Part shown: positions 44,447 to 53,160 of the stretch, one piece after another
Layout: every line of letters begins with the position of its first letter
Position numbering within the stretch: the stretch's first letter is position 1
NCBI RefSeq assembly: GCF_009600985.1
Contig: NZ_VDFP01000005.1
Coordinates: 1 to 64,000, forward strand
DNA: 64,000 nucleotides
Reading direction: 5' to 3'
DNA from: Companilactobacillus halodurans
GTDB lineage: Bacteria; Bacillota; Bacilli; Lactobacillales; Lactobacillaceae
The notes under the pieces: model-generated
The model's input: only the letters and a program-made list of their open reading frames with translations
Databases searched by the model: none
What the model was told of the DNA's origin: nothing
Made by a program: the position numbers and the translations under genes

Positions 44447-45292
44447 TCATCCTTTCACTGACGTATCTTTTTTATTAACTATTCTTTTGACATAAATCAT
44501 TAAGTAAAATAGTTCATCATCGTTACTACTAGTCTTAAGTTCTTTATCAATATAATTTGCAATACGTTTAGCACCTAAATAAATATTTGGCTCATGTTCC
44601 TTAATAGTATTAAATAGTTCTTTATTATTTTGTTCAGTTAGTTGATTATTGTTTTTAACCCGTTGGATGTAATAACGAAGATGCATAATAAAACGGTTGT
44701 AAATAAATTCTTTTCGGTTTATGTCAATATCAAATTCTTGTTCTAGAATTTTTGTAGAATAATCTATCAATTCATCAATATTTTTTCTTCTTTCACTTTT
44801 GATAGTTGGTGATTGAGAATTGAGAAAATGTAAGGCAATCGCTGTAACTTCTGAGATTGGCATGTTAATGTTCAATCTCTTTTTTATTAGATTAACGGCA
44901 TAATAGCCCACTTTAGTTTCTTTTGGATATAAATGTTCAATATCATATGAAAATGGCAATTGTGCGCTTTTATATTTTTTGAGTCTTGTTATTGCAAAAT
45001 TGATGTGATCAGCCAAACTAAATAAAATATTAGGATTTAGTGGTTTATTAATTACCCTTTCAGCTTCTTTTAAAATATCTTCACTTAAATCAAAAATATC
45101 TGAGGGGATTTCCTTTAAAAGTTGATAATATTGAAAATCCAATTTGTAAAATGTCATTGATATTTTATTAAGATCTTTAACTTCATATGGTATCTTTCCA
45201 AAACCTATTCCGTTTCCAAAAGCAACGACTTCCTCTCCATTACTATCAATACAAACAGCAACATTATTGTTAATCTTTTTAACTACTTTCAA
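44447..45292 (-). CDS. BglG-family transcriptional antiterminator
   Basis: A 281-residue protein with an N-terminal CAT RNA-binding domain (KKINNNVAVCIDSNGEEVVAFGNGIGF-like pattern in residues 5-55). Two PTS regulation domains follow, each with conserved histidines (SLADHINFAITR and GYYAVNLI in PRD1; KEHEPNIYLGAKRIANYI in PRD2). The start is TTG, eight bases after AGGAAG. It should bind the RAT element upstream of EIIA and prevent termination when dephosphorylated by its EII at substrate availability. Confidence 0.9.
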   Translation of the reverse strand: MKVVKKINNNVAVCIDSNGEEVVAFGNGIGFGKIPYEVKDLNKISMTFYKLDFQYYQLLKEIPSDIFDLSEDILKEAERVINKPLNPNILFSLADHINFAITRLKKYKSAQLPFSYDIEHLYPKETKVGYYAVNLIKKRLNINMPISEVTAIALHFLNSQSPTIKSERRKNIDELIDYSTKILEQEFDIDINRKEFIYNRFIMHLRYYIQRVKNNNQLTEQNNKELFNTIKEHEPNIYLGAKRIANYIDKELKTSSNDDELFYLMIYVKRIVNKKDTSVKG

Positions 45293-45321
45293 TTACCTCA
45301 CTTCCTCTCAATTAATAAAAT

Positions 45322-45813
45322 CTAAGCTTGTTTTAAAACTGGCTGTCCAGATTTTATAGAATGGTTCTTTTTGCTTCCTAGTTCAATGGAACCATTATAC
45401 CCATCTGTAAAAACAACCATTGTGGTCATATCAACATTAGCTTGTTTTAGAATTTTTCGATTTATTTCCATAATTGGTTGTCCGATTTTTACAGATTGAT
45501 TTAACTTGACCTTTGATGAAAAGCCTTTACCATGCAAATTTACTGTATTAAGTCCAATGTGAACTAGGATATTAATATCGTTTATATCTGATTGGATACC
45601 AATGGCATGTTTACTGTCAGGCAATGCAACAATCTTTCCAGAAACTGGAGATACTACAATATTTGAAGAATCATCTGGCTTTACTGCAAAACCGTCGCCT
45701 ACCATTTTTTTTGAAAATACTTCGTCATTAACCTCATCAATTGGTATACATTCACCACTAATTGGTGAAACTACTTCAAAAAGTTGCTTTTTTTTACTTT
45801 TTAATCCAAACAT
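45322..45813 (-). CDS. PTS EIIA, glucose (Crr) type
   Basis: A 163-residue EIIA of the glucose/beta-glucoside fold. The phosphorylated histidine is H85 (ILVHIGLNTVNL) and the supporting histidine H69 (SKHAIGIQS). It starts at the ATG at 45813 with GGAGG six bases upstream; the longer frame runs back into the terminator leader and is not coding. It supplies phosphate to the EIIBC in this operon and possibly to other EII proteins. Confidence 0.9.
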   Translation of the reverse strand: MFGLKSKKKQLFEVVSPISGECIPIDEVNDEVFSKKMVGDGFAVKPDDSSNIVVSPVSGKIVALPDSKHAIGIQSDINDINILVHIGLNTVNLHGKGFSSKVKLNQSVKIGQPIMEINRKILKQANVDMTTMVVFTDGYNGSIELGSKKNHSIKSGQPVLKQA

Positions 45814-45832
45814 TTTTTCCTCCACGACAAAA

Positions 45833-45911
45833 AAACTCTTCAAGGCACACACTTTACCTAATATGATTAATAGATAAAGGTAATGCCCCAAAGAGTTTTG
45901 GGTAACAATCC
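45833..45911 (-). promoter_or_regulatory. RAT element overlapping an intrinsic terminator
   Basis: Minus strand: the RAT (45879-45911) reads GGATTGTTAC, a CCAAA/TTTGG stem, then GGCATTACC, closely matching known LicT/SacY targets. Its 3' half forms the first arm of a terminator, AAACTCTTTGGGGCA (45884-45898). This pairs over 15 bases (three wobbles) with TGCCTTGAAGAGTTT (45833-45847), followed by seven T residues. The two folds are mutually exclusive. Confidence 0.93.
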
Positions 45912-45948
45912 TTATGTTTTTTAATTAATTTAAGTCACTTATAAACAC

Positions 45949-45997
45949 TTACAAGCGCTTACAAAAGAAATTATAGCACGTAGTAAAAAGAAATCAA
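45949..45997 (-). promoter_or_regulatory. Promoter and cre box of the beta-glucoside-type PTS operon
   Basis: -35 TTGATT (45992-45997), 16-bp spacer, -10 TATAAT (45970-45975). TTACAAGCGCTTACA (plus strand, 45949-45963) is a cre with one mismatch lying at the transcription start. It adds catabolite repression to the antitermination control. Confidence 0.75.
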
Positions 45998-46055
45998 ATG
46001 TTTTTTAATGCAATGATTTTATTTTATTAAATAATTAATGATATATATATAAATC

Positions 46056-46096
46056 AAAACCCGTGGTAATCAAATTTTTAATTACCACGGGTTTTA
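46056..46096 (-). terminator. Terminator of the LysR gene
   Basis: AAAACCCGTGGTAAT pairs with ATTACCACGGGTTTT around a short AT loop; the stem carries A/T tails on both sides. Confidence 0.85.
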
Positions 46097-46098
46097 GT

Positions 46099-47001
46099 CT
46101 AAATATTATTTACCGAAAGTTCTTTACTCTGTGATTTAACAAAGTTCACAAATCTCATCACATCAGGTTGTGTTTCTTGCTTCAAAGTCGCCATATAAAG
46201 GATACGCTGCCAGTTGGGAAAAGAAATAGGAATTATTTTAACCGGCAAGGTTTGTAGAATTGACATATTGGGGACGATGGCGATTCCGAAGCCATTGGCA
46301 ACTAAGCCAGCAATAGTTTGGTCTTCTTCGACTGAATAAGCGCTGATAGGTTGTCCTCCGACGTCGTTAAAAAGTTTATTCATGATGGGATGCAAGCCAC
46401 TGCTTTTAGAAAAGGTAATTTGTGGGTAATTCAAGGTCTCCATCAGACTGACGCTTGATTTATTGGCTAGGGCATGGTCGATTGGGGTGATGCAGACCAT
46501 GGTCTGTTCAGCAATGGGGAAGAAGTCTAAATCGGGATAGTCGTCTAATTTTGAACAAAAGGCGACGTCGTATTTTTTAGCTCGTAAGTCATTCAAAATA
46601 TCGGGGGACAATCCGGTTCCAGTATTAAATTGGAAGTCGACGGCATGATTGTCCGTTGATTTCAAAAATTGTTGAGCAATATTTGGAAGCCATTTGACGC
46701 TTAGCGTTCGTAAAGATGCTAGGCGGATGATGGCTTTTTTCTTGTGGAAACTTTTAGCTTCGGCAATACTTTTATCCAGTGAAATCAAAGAAGCTGAAAC
46801 GCTGTTGGCAAAGAGTTTTCCGGCTGGAGTTAAAGCGACGCGACGGCCATTTTTTTGAAACAACAATAAGTCTAGTTCCTTTTCCAACGAATGAATCGCC
46901 TTGGTCAAACTAGGTTGCGTGATGTGTAACATTTTAGCCGTTTGGGTATAATTTTCCGTCCGTGAGAGGGCTACAAAATAACGTAAATGATCTAAATTCA
47001 T
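46099..47001 (-). CDS. LysR-family regulator of the shikimate-type operon
   Basis: A 300-residue LysR protein. The N-terminal winged helix reads NLDHLRYFVALSRTENYTQTAKMLHITQPSLTKAI-like in residues 1-40, and the ligand-binding domain covers about 90-295. AGAGGT precedes the ATG. It is divergent from the TIM-barrel/SDR/shikimate dehydrogenase operon and likely activates it in response to a pathway intermediate. A T-N11-A dyad lies in the 169-bp gap. Confidence 0.88.
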   Translation of the reverse strand: MNLDHLRYFVALSRTENYTQTAKMLHITQPSLTKAIHSLEKELDLLLFQKNGRRVALTPAGKLFANSVSASLISLDKSIAEAKSFHKKKAIIRLASLRTLSVKWLPNIAQQFLKSTDNHAVDFQFNTGTGLSPDILNDLRAKKYDVAFCSKLDDYPDLDFFPIAEQTMVCITPIDHALANKSSVSLMETLNYPQITFSKSSGLHPIMNKLFNDVGGQPISAYSVEEDQTIAGLVANGFGIAIVPNMSILQTLPVKIIPISFPNWQRILYMATLKQETQPDVMRFVNFVKSQSKELSVNNI

Positions 47002-47037
47002 AACGATTACCTCTTTAAATCAAATATAACAGAACCG

Positions 47038-47052
47038 ATAACTTTTAGCTAT
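47038..47052. promoter_or_regulatory. Candidate LysR binding site
   Basis: ATAACTTTTAGCTAT is a partial dyad with the T-N11-A spacing of LysR-type boxes, located 37 bp before the lysR start and about 120 bp before the divergent operon. Confidence 0.5.
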
Positions 47053-47170
47053 GAATGGTTGTGACAAAGAGTAATTGGACGCTGTTTTAGAAGACGATTA
47101 CATTGGAGTTGTAAGTAATATGTGAATTAAAAAACATGCATATTAATAATCCAGAATTTTGGAGGAATTA

Positions 47171-48031
47171 ATGATGACAAAGACACATCCAATCACGGTG
47201 AGTTCGTGGACTTTGGGCGATAAGTGCAGTTTTGAAGAGCGCTGCAAAGCGGCCAGTGCTGCGGGTTACGACGGCATCGGTTTACGAGCTGAAACTTACG
47301 TCGATGCTTTAAATGAAGGACTAACTGACCAAGATATTCTAGATATGTTGGCTAAATATAATTTGAGATGTACTGAAGTGGAATACATCGTGCAGTGGTG
47401 TGAAGAGCCACGTTCATATGAACAAAAATATAAAGAACAAATGTGCTTTCACATGTGCGAATTGTTCGGCGTCAAGCATATCAATACTGGTTTGATGGAA
47501 AATTATTCAGTTGAATATACAGCTAAAAAGCTTCAAGGATTAGCTAAGAGAGCTGGCAAATTGATTATTGCTTTAGAGCCAATGCCATACAGTGGTTTGA
47601 CTGATTTAGACAAGACTTGGGCTATCATTCAAAAAGCTGATTGTGACAATGTTTACATGCTTTTAGACATGTGGCACTGGGTCAGAGCTAACCAACCTTA
47701 CGATAAGTTGACCAAAGAGCAAGCTAAACGAGTTATCTCCATTCAATTGGATGACGCTTATAAAAGACCTTATGCCCAGTCGATTTTGCGGGATGAATCA
47801 ATGCATGACAGATTAGCTCCGGGAACTGGCGATTTGGATACAGTTGGATTCGTCAAAATGATTAAAGATGCCGGAGTCGACCCTAAAGTCATTGGCGTTG
47901 AAGTGATTTCTGATAACTATATGGCTAAAGGAATCGATTATGTAGCCGATTATACGTACAAAAATACGGTCAAAGTTTTAAAAGAAGCATGGCCTGAAAT
48001 TTTACAAGAAAATAAAAAAGTGGAGGCATAA
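47171..48031 (+). CDS. Sugar phosphate isomerase/epimerase-like TIM-barrel protein
   Basis: A 286-residue xylose-isomerase-like TIM barrel (AP endonuclease 2 superfamily). Metal-site residues appear in IIALEPMPYS, MLLDMWHWV, ISIQLDDAY, and PGTGDLDT. Relatives include 3-dehydroshikimate dehydratases and sugar/inositol epimerases. Next to a shikimate-type dehydrogenase, a 3-dehydroshikimate or related role is attractive but unproven. GGAGG precedes the ATG at 47171; the next ATG (47174) is an alternative. First gene of a three-gene operon. Confidence 0.75.
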   Translation: MMTKTHPITVSSWTLGDKCSFEERCKAASAAGYDGIGLRAETYVDALNEGLTDQDILDMLAKYNLRCTEVEYIVQWCEEPRSYEQKYKEQMCFHMCELFGVKHINTGLMENYSVEYTAKKLQGLAKRAGKLIIALEPMPYSGLTDLDKTWAIIQKADCDNVYMLLDMWHWVRANQPYDKLTKEQAKRVISIQLDDAYKRPYAQSILRDESMHDRLAPGTGDLDTVGFVKMIKDAGVDPKVIGVEVISDNYMAKGIDYVADYTYKNTVKVLKEAWPEILQENKKVEA

Positions 48032-48033
48032 AG

Positions 48034-48873
48034 ATGAGTGATACATGGTTAGGTTTAAATGGAAAAGTTGTTGTTATTACCGGTGCTGTCGGTGGAATGG
48101 GAACAAAGTTTTCTAACGATTTTGCACAACAAGGAGCTAATATCGTTTTAGTCGATTTGTTAAAGGATAAAACTGACGCCTTAGCTAAAGAAATTTCAGA
48201 AAAATATAATGTGGAAACTTTGGCAATCCAATGTGACACAACAAATGAAGCTCAAGTTGATGATGCCGTTAAACAGGTAGTTGCCAAATTTGGCAAAGTC
48301 GATGTCTTGGTCAACACCGCCGCCATCTTAAGATTTTCACCTTTGGAAGACTTACGTTTAGACGAATGGAAACAAGCTTTGAACGTTAATATTACCGGTT
48401 ATTTCTTGATGTCGCAAAGATTTGGCAAAGTCATGATTAAACAAAAGCACGGTACCTTAATCCATATCTCGACTGCCGCTTCACTTTCACCCGAAACCTA
48501 CAGTGGTGCCTATAGCACGACAAAGGCAGCGGTAAATATGATGTCCAAACAAATGGCCGCTGAATGGGGACAGTTCGGACTTCGTAGCAACTGCGTTCTT
48601 CCATGTTTGGTTAAGACACCTTTGTCAGAGAACTTCTACAGTGATCCTAAGGTAGAAGATGGCAGAAAACGCTTGGTTGCCAGCAAGAGAATCGGTAATC
48701 TAAACGATATTTCTAATACTGTCTTATTTATGGCTAGTGACCGTTCCGATTACACTAACGGCAGTGAAATCATGGTCGATGGCGGAATTCACATGATGAT
48801 TTCTGATATGATTCCAAAGCCAGGTGGCCGTCGTCAATATGCTATTGATCACCATCAACCAGCTAAAAAGTAA
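48034..48873 (+). CDS. Short-chain dehydrogenase/reductase
   Basis: A 279-residue classical SDR. The cofactor motif is TGAVGGMGTK near residue 17, NTAAIL replaces the NNAG motif, and the catalytic Tyr-Lys pair is in YSTTKAA with the Ser in STAASLS. An Asp at the end of beta-2 (LVDLLKD) points to NAD(H). The C-terminus extends about 20 residues past the usual GG-H end. It starts two bases after the preceding stop, so it is co-transcribed. Probable substrate: a hydroxylated cyclic or sugar acid, inferred from its partner genes. Confidence 0.82.
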   Translation: MSDTWLGLNGKVVVITGAVGGMGTKFSNDFAQQGANIVLVDLLKDKTDALAKEISEKYNVETLAIQCDTTNEAQVDDAVKQVVAKFGKVDVLVNTAAILRFSPLEDLRLDEWKQALNVNITGYFLMSQRFGKVMIKQKHGTLIHISTAASLSPETYSGAYSTTKAAVNMMSKQMAAEWGQFGLRSNCVLPCLVKTPLSENFYSDPKVEDGRKRLVASKRIGNLNDISNTVLFMASDRSDYTNGSEIMVDGGIHMMISDMIPKPGGRRQYAIDHHQPAKK

Positions 48874-48900
48874 AAATTAGTTTTTAGAGGAGGTTTCACT

Positions 48901-49794
48901 ATGGAAAAACGTATTTCCGGAACGACCGGTTTATTCACGCTCTTGGGTTCACCAGTTGGGCATTCAGGTTCACCAGCAATGTTTAATTTTAGCTTCCAAA
49001 AACAAGGTTTAGATTATGCCTATTTAGCCTTTGACGTGAAAAAGGATCAGATGCCACAAGCAATCGATGCCCTAAAGCTATTAAAAGTTCGCGGAAGCAA
49101 TGTCACGATGCCTTGCAAAACGATTGCTGCAAGTTTAGTCGATGACCTTTCGCCAGCTGCTAAAATTATTGGCGCTATCAATGTTATCGTTAATGACAAT
49201 GGAAAATTGACAGGTCACATCACTGATGGGATTGGGTTTGTTCGCAATCTTAAGGAAAAGGGCGTCGATATTGCCAGCAAAAAACTAGTTATCATTGGCT
49301 CCGGTGGTGCTGCCACAGCGATTGAAGTTCAATGTGCTCTAAATGGCGCTAAAGAAATCGCCATTTTTAGTCGTCAGGATGAATTTTATCAAAATGCTGT
49401 CAATACTAAAGAAAAGATTGAAAAAGCTACGCCAAAAGTCAAAGTTAATGTTTATCCACTCGATGAGCAGGCTAAGTTACAAGAAAAAATTTCTCAAGCT
49501 GATATTTTAGCCAATGCCACAGTCGTTGGGATGAAACCAATGGATGGCAAGTCTTTAGTTGATAAAAAGTTTTTGCGTTCAGATTTAGTGGTTGCGGATA
49601 CTGTTTATAACCCACTCAAGACTAAATTGATTAAAGACGCTGAATCCTTAGGCTGTATTACTGCACCCGGTAAAGGGATGTTGTTGTGGCAAGGAGCTGC
49701 AGCTTATAAGTTATTTACTGGTAAAGAAATGCCGGTTAAAGAATATCAAGCTTATGAGCAAGAACAAGCTAAAGAGACAGTTAAAGAAAATTAA
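48901..49794 (+). CDS. aroE: Shikimate/quinate dehydrogenase family protein
   Basis: A 297-residue AroE-family enzyme. The shikimate-binding loop GSPVGHSGSPAMFN, the catalytic lysine region VTMPCKTIAA and the C-terminal GKGMLLWQGAAAYKLFTGKEMP are clear. The NAD(P) fold contains IIGSGGAATAI followed by IFSRQDE, lacking the Arg-Thr typical of NADPH-specific AroE. NAD and quinate/shikimate catabolism are therefore possible. Its setting in a LysR-controlled operon apart from other aromatic biosynthesis genes also suggests a catabolic role. Confidence 0.85.
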   Translation: MEKRISGTTGLFTLLGSPVGHSGSPAMFNFSFQKQGLDYAYLAFDVKKDQMPQAIDALKLLKVRGSNVTMPCKTIAASLVDDLSPAAKIIGAINVIVNDNGKLTGHITDGIGFVRNLKEKGVDIASKKLVIIGSGGAATAIEVQCALNGAKEIAIFSRQDEFYQNAVNTKEKIEKATPKVKVNVYPLDEQAKLQEKISQADILANATVVGMKPMDGKSLVDKKFLRSDLVVADTVYNPLKTKLIKDAESLGCITAPGKGMLLWQGAAAYKLFTGKEMPVKEYQAYEQEQAKETVKEN

Positions 49795-49820
49795 TCAGTT
49801 AATCAGAAAAATATTATTTG

Positions 49821-49850
49821 AAAAGAGACTCATATTTGAGCCTCTTTTTT
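49821..49850 (+). terminator. Terminator of the shikimate-type operon
   Basis: AAAAGAGACTCA and TGAGCCTCTTTT pair around TATT, followed by T residues. Confidence 0.88.
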
Positions 49851-50010
49851 GTTTCCATGAATAACTAATTTTCTCAAATAATGAGGAAAAATAATTTGTT
49901 CAAAAATGATAATTTAATTAATAAAATATGTGATACGATTCGTATGATAATAAATGGATATTAATATCGGAATGTTTGCCGACTTATTATATTTATATTG
50001 GGGATAATTT

Positions 50011-52455
50011 ATGATGAGAAAATATGAGTTTATTAAACGATTATTAACCATCGCCTTTATCACGATGATGGTATTTTTATTTAGTGTGGTCAGTGTTGCT
50101 CATGCTGCCACAACACCGGATTCGTATAGCAATGCCGATGATGATATTACCTGGAATTCGACAAGTGGTTCTTATTCGTCAATTCAATTGGTTAATATTG
50201 GTACTAATATGGATTTAGGTTATACTTTTGGACTAGCGCAAGATACAAGCGGGAATGTTTTTAGCATGGATTCAGATAATCCCTTAGTTAAGACTAATAA
50301 TGATAATACAGTTACTAACGATTCTGTAGTTAATGGTACTAATAATTTATATCGTTCTAAAATGAATATATTTTTAAGAGATAATAAAAAGTATATTAGT
50401 TCAGTCTTTCAATCTGGATACGCAACAGCAACAACTAATACTCAAAATGTTTCACTGACCTCTCCAGATTTCTTAATTGTTCCAACAACGATGCCCTCAT
50501 CTGTTACTACAAAAAATTATGCGTTACTTGCAAATATGACTAATAAAAAAATCTATACTGGAAAAGATAAAAATGGACATCTAGCACTAAAAATTGTCGG
50601 TGATTTCAAACGTGGTACTGGTACCGGAAGTAATGATTTTGATTTACAAGCGGAAATTTTATTAAGAGCTTCACCTTCAAATTCAGCCGATGTTCAAAGA
50701 GAGCTGTTTCTCAGGAACAATTCAACCAGAACTCAAAACTTCCAATTTCTTTTTGGTGAAGATACTAAATTGGGTGATGATGATTCAGTTTTTATTAAGG
50801 ATTTAGGTACTCAAAATGGTCTTTATATTGAAAATTCTCAAACTGATTCTGATGGTGTTATCCATAATTATAAGTTAATAGTTACAAACCAAACAGTAGA
50901 TGGATTTGATCAATATGCTGGCCAGGCTTACACTTCAGGAAGTGGTATGAATTGGGCTTCAGGGTTTGACAGTAACGGTAATGGTGCTGAGTCTAAAGAT
51001 TATAATTATGGTGCCGATATTACTGGCAAAGGTAAGGTAGATTCAAGCTATTCTTTGAAATGGAATAAAACTTCTTTAGCACCAGGAGAAACTTCCCACT
51101 ATGGTTCAACCATGGGTGTAACTTCTAAGCCTTATGCTTTACCTGTTGTATCAAAAAATTACACTAATGAAACTACTGGACAAACTGGTAGTAAGGCAAC
51201 CAATCATGTCAATGACACATTGAAGTTTTCTCTAAATGTTCAGAATAATGGTTATGGAAGTTCGTGGACTTATAAAACTTTGGAAGATAAGATTCCTGAT
51301 GGCTTACAATTTGTTTCTGGATCCTTACGTTTGATCGATAATGATGGAACTTCGCAAAAGCTTTCAGATGATGATTATGATTCTTCAACAAAAACATTAA
51401 CGATTCCACCGGCTTTGTCATTGAGTGATGGTCAAAGAGCGACAATTATCTATGAAGCTAAAATTGATCGGGATGCTGGCAGTAAGACAATTACTAATAC
51501 GGCCACTTTCACTGGTCACGATACAGTAACATCTGATAAATCCTATACGGCCTCAGCTAACATTTCAGTGGAGAAACCAGCGTACGATTTTGAATTTACA
51601 AAGCAAGTTAAAAATCTGACGAATAATGAAACTGACTTTAAAGATAGTACTGATGCTAAAGTCGGCGATACCTTGGAGTATTATATTTACTTTACCGTTA
51701 AAGGAACTGATTCTTTGGAAGCTGGGTCACAATTGACTGAAAAATTACCAGCTGGAATAGAACAAGATGGTGCAGCTAGTGTAAAAGGACCTAAAGATAC
51801 GGAACCTTATCAAAGTAACAGTATCAGTACCGGTATCGCTCAAGTTGACCCTGGAGAAACGGTAACAATTGATTTCAAAGCCAAAGTCACATCAGCAGCA
51901 ATCGGAGCAGTGGATAATACCGTAACGATTTCAGGTGGCACAACTTCGAGTGGAACGTCGATTCCAACGATGGATTCAACTACTGCTACCGCAAATATTC
52001 AAAAGTCCGACGGCATTACTGAAGTTCCAAGTTTAATTGATTTTGGAGCCGTTGATCTTGGTGGTAAATCAAAGACCTTAGGCAATATAGCCACAAAGGG
52101 ACAATTAATTGTTAACCATCCCGATAGTAACGATTTTTCCGTCAATGTCGCTTATGATAATGACGATCCAAATTCTCAAATGATAAATCTAGCTAGTGGC
52201 GAAACGATGCCAACTGATGGAACAAACTTATTGTTCCTCAGACAACGTGATGATTCTGATACTGATTCAGGAACTTGGCAGCCGGTGTCAGCTTCAGGTA
52301 CGCGTATTCGGACAAAAGATTTCGGTGGCAATCAAGATTCCCTTAATTTAACTAATTATATTGGAGTCAATGATTGGCAAATCAAAATTCCGCAAGATAC
52401 ATCGAGTGGAGTTTATCAAGGGACTTTGACTTGGAGTCTTAACGAATCACTTTAA
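50011..52455 (+). CDS. WxL-domain surface protein with DUF11-like repeats
   Basis: An 814-residue exported protein with signal peptide (cleavage near AHA-AT). An N-terminal beta-rich domain of about 370 residues is followed by two DUF11/isopeptide-type modules (KNYTNETTGQ, then FTKQVKNLTNNETDFKDS). The C-terminal WxL domain of about 150 residues starts at LIDFGAVDLGGKSK and ends in the LTWSL motif. WxL domains bind peptidoglycan non-covalently. No DUF916 partner or other WxL gene is adjacent, unlike most WxL loci. TGGGGA precedes the ATG. Function is likely surface attachment or binding. Confidence 0.82.
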   Translation: MMRKYEFIKRLLTIAFITMMVFLFSVVSVAHAATTPDSYSNADDDITWNSTSGSYSSIQLVNIGTNMDLGYTFGLAQDTSGNVFSMDSDNPLVKTNNDNTVTNDSVVNGTNNLYRSKMNIFLRDNKKYISSVFQSGYATATTNTQNVSLTSPDFLIVPTTMPSSVTTKNYALLANMTNKKIYTGKDKNGHLALKIVGDFKRGTGTGSNDFDLQAEILLRASPSNSADVQRELFLRNNSTRTQNFQFLFGEDTKLGDDDSVFIKDLGTQNGLYIENSQTDSDGVIHNYKLIVTNQTVDGFDQYAGQAYTSGSGMNWASGFDSNGNGAESKDYNYGADITGKGKVDSSYSLKWNKTSLAPGETSHYGSTMGVTSKPYALPVVSKNYTNETTGQTGSKATNHVNDTLKFSLNVQNNGYGSSWTYKTLEDKIPDGLQFVSGSLRLIDNDGTSQKLSDDDYDSSTKTLTIPPALSLSDGQRATIIYEAKIDRDAGSKTITNTATFTGHDTVTSDKSYTASANISVEKPAYDFEFTKQVKNLTNNETDFKDSTDAKVGDTLEYYIYFTVKGTDSLEAGSQLTEKLPAGIEQDGAASVKGPKDTEPYQSNSISTGIAQVDPGETVTIDFKAKVTSAAIGAVDNTVTISGGTTSSGTSIPTMDSTTATANIQKSDGITEVPSLIDFGAVDLGGKSKTLGNIATKGQLIVNHPDSNDFSVNVAYDNDDPNSQMINLASGETMPTDGTNLLFLRQRDDSDTDSGTWQPVSASGTRIRTKDFGGNQDSLNLTNYIGVNDWQIKIPQDTSSGVYQGTLTWSLNESL

Positions 52456-52468
52456 TTTAGAAATAAAA

Positions 52469-52526
52469 TAAGAGTCAAAACATAATTTTGCATGATGGAT
52501 GCAGAAGTTATGATTTGGCTCTTTTT
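52469..52526 (+). terminator. Terminator of the WxL gene
   Basis: A long hairpin joining AAGAGTCAAA to TTTGGCTCTT with additional inner pairing (CATAA/TTATG, TGCAT/ATGCA), followed by a T-run. Confidence 0.85.
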
Positions 52527-52582
52527 ATGTGGATGATTTTACTTTAATACTTTAAGTGAATCAAATTTCACAGGGACTATAT

Positions 52583-53062
52583 TCAATGTAAAGTAAGGCG
52601 AATCAATAAGAAGAAACATAATATATATAATATCGTCGATATCACAACCGTTCCTGTGAGAGAATTTCTTTTAGATTCGACTTCTGTATCAGGTTGATTT
52701 TTGAATGACCAATATGTAGTCATAAAAGTAATAAAGGAAAATATATTCCCTAGAATTAATTGGCAGGTGGCCAAATCGATTAAAATGATTCTATTCTTTT
52801 TGTTATTAGACATACCTTCAGAACCTTTAATCCATAGGGCGTAACCAATCATTAAATTTAATAAAATAACAATAAACATAATTGCGGTATATGGACTTGC
52901 CTTTAAAATTTGTTGGAATCCAATATTTTTTGAATTGCTAATCATTAATATATATAGTCCATAAAGGAGAGAAGTAATAAATAGCATTAAGTAATTTATT
53001 TTATAGATTTTTTTTGAATTCAAAAGAACTATCCTCTTGAAATTTGAGGCTATTTTATTCAT
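52583..53062 (-). CDS. Four-helix membrane protein co-regulated with the alpha-glucoside operon
   Basis: A 159-residue protein with four hydrophobic segments (about 23-42, 57-74, 94-116, 135-155). Short loops, basic at the N-terminus, link them. I do not recognise the family. AGGAGG lies before the ATG. Its promoter carries a perfect cre and sits beside a TGAAA-N4-TTTCA site, also found before rpiR. This ties it to the alpha-glucoside regulon, though no transport or enzymatic motif is visible. Confidence 0.7.
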   Translation of the reverse strand: MNKIASNFKRIVLLNSKKIYKINYLMLFITSLLYGLYILMISNSKNIGFQQILKASPYTAIMFIVILLNLMIGYALWIKGSEGMSNNKKNRIILIDLATCQLILGNIFSFITFMTTYWSFKNQPDTEVESKRNSLTGTVVISTILYILCFFLLIRLTLH

Positions 53063-53097
53063 TAGTTGGATCCTCCTAAAGCTTTTTATTTAATACC

Positions 53098-53155
53098 ATT
53101 GTAAACGCTTTCTTGAATTGCTCAATCGCTTTTAGGAGATTTGAAACGCCTTTCA
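53098..53155 (-). promoter_or_regulatory. Promoter, cre and RpiR-type site before the four-helix gene
   Basis: -35 TTGAGC (53120-53125), 16-bp spacer, -10 TACAAT (53098-53103). TTGTAAACGCTTTCT (plus strand, 53099-53113) fits the cre consensus completely and covers the -10. TGAAACGCCTTTCA (53142-53155) matches the dyad upstream of rpiR in its arms. Confidence 0.7.
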
Positions 53156-53160
53156 CTAAC

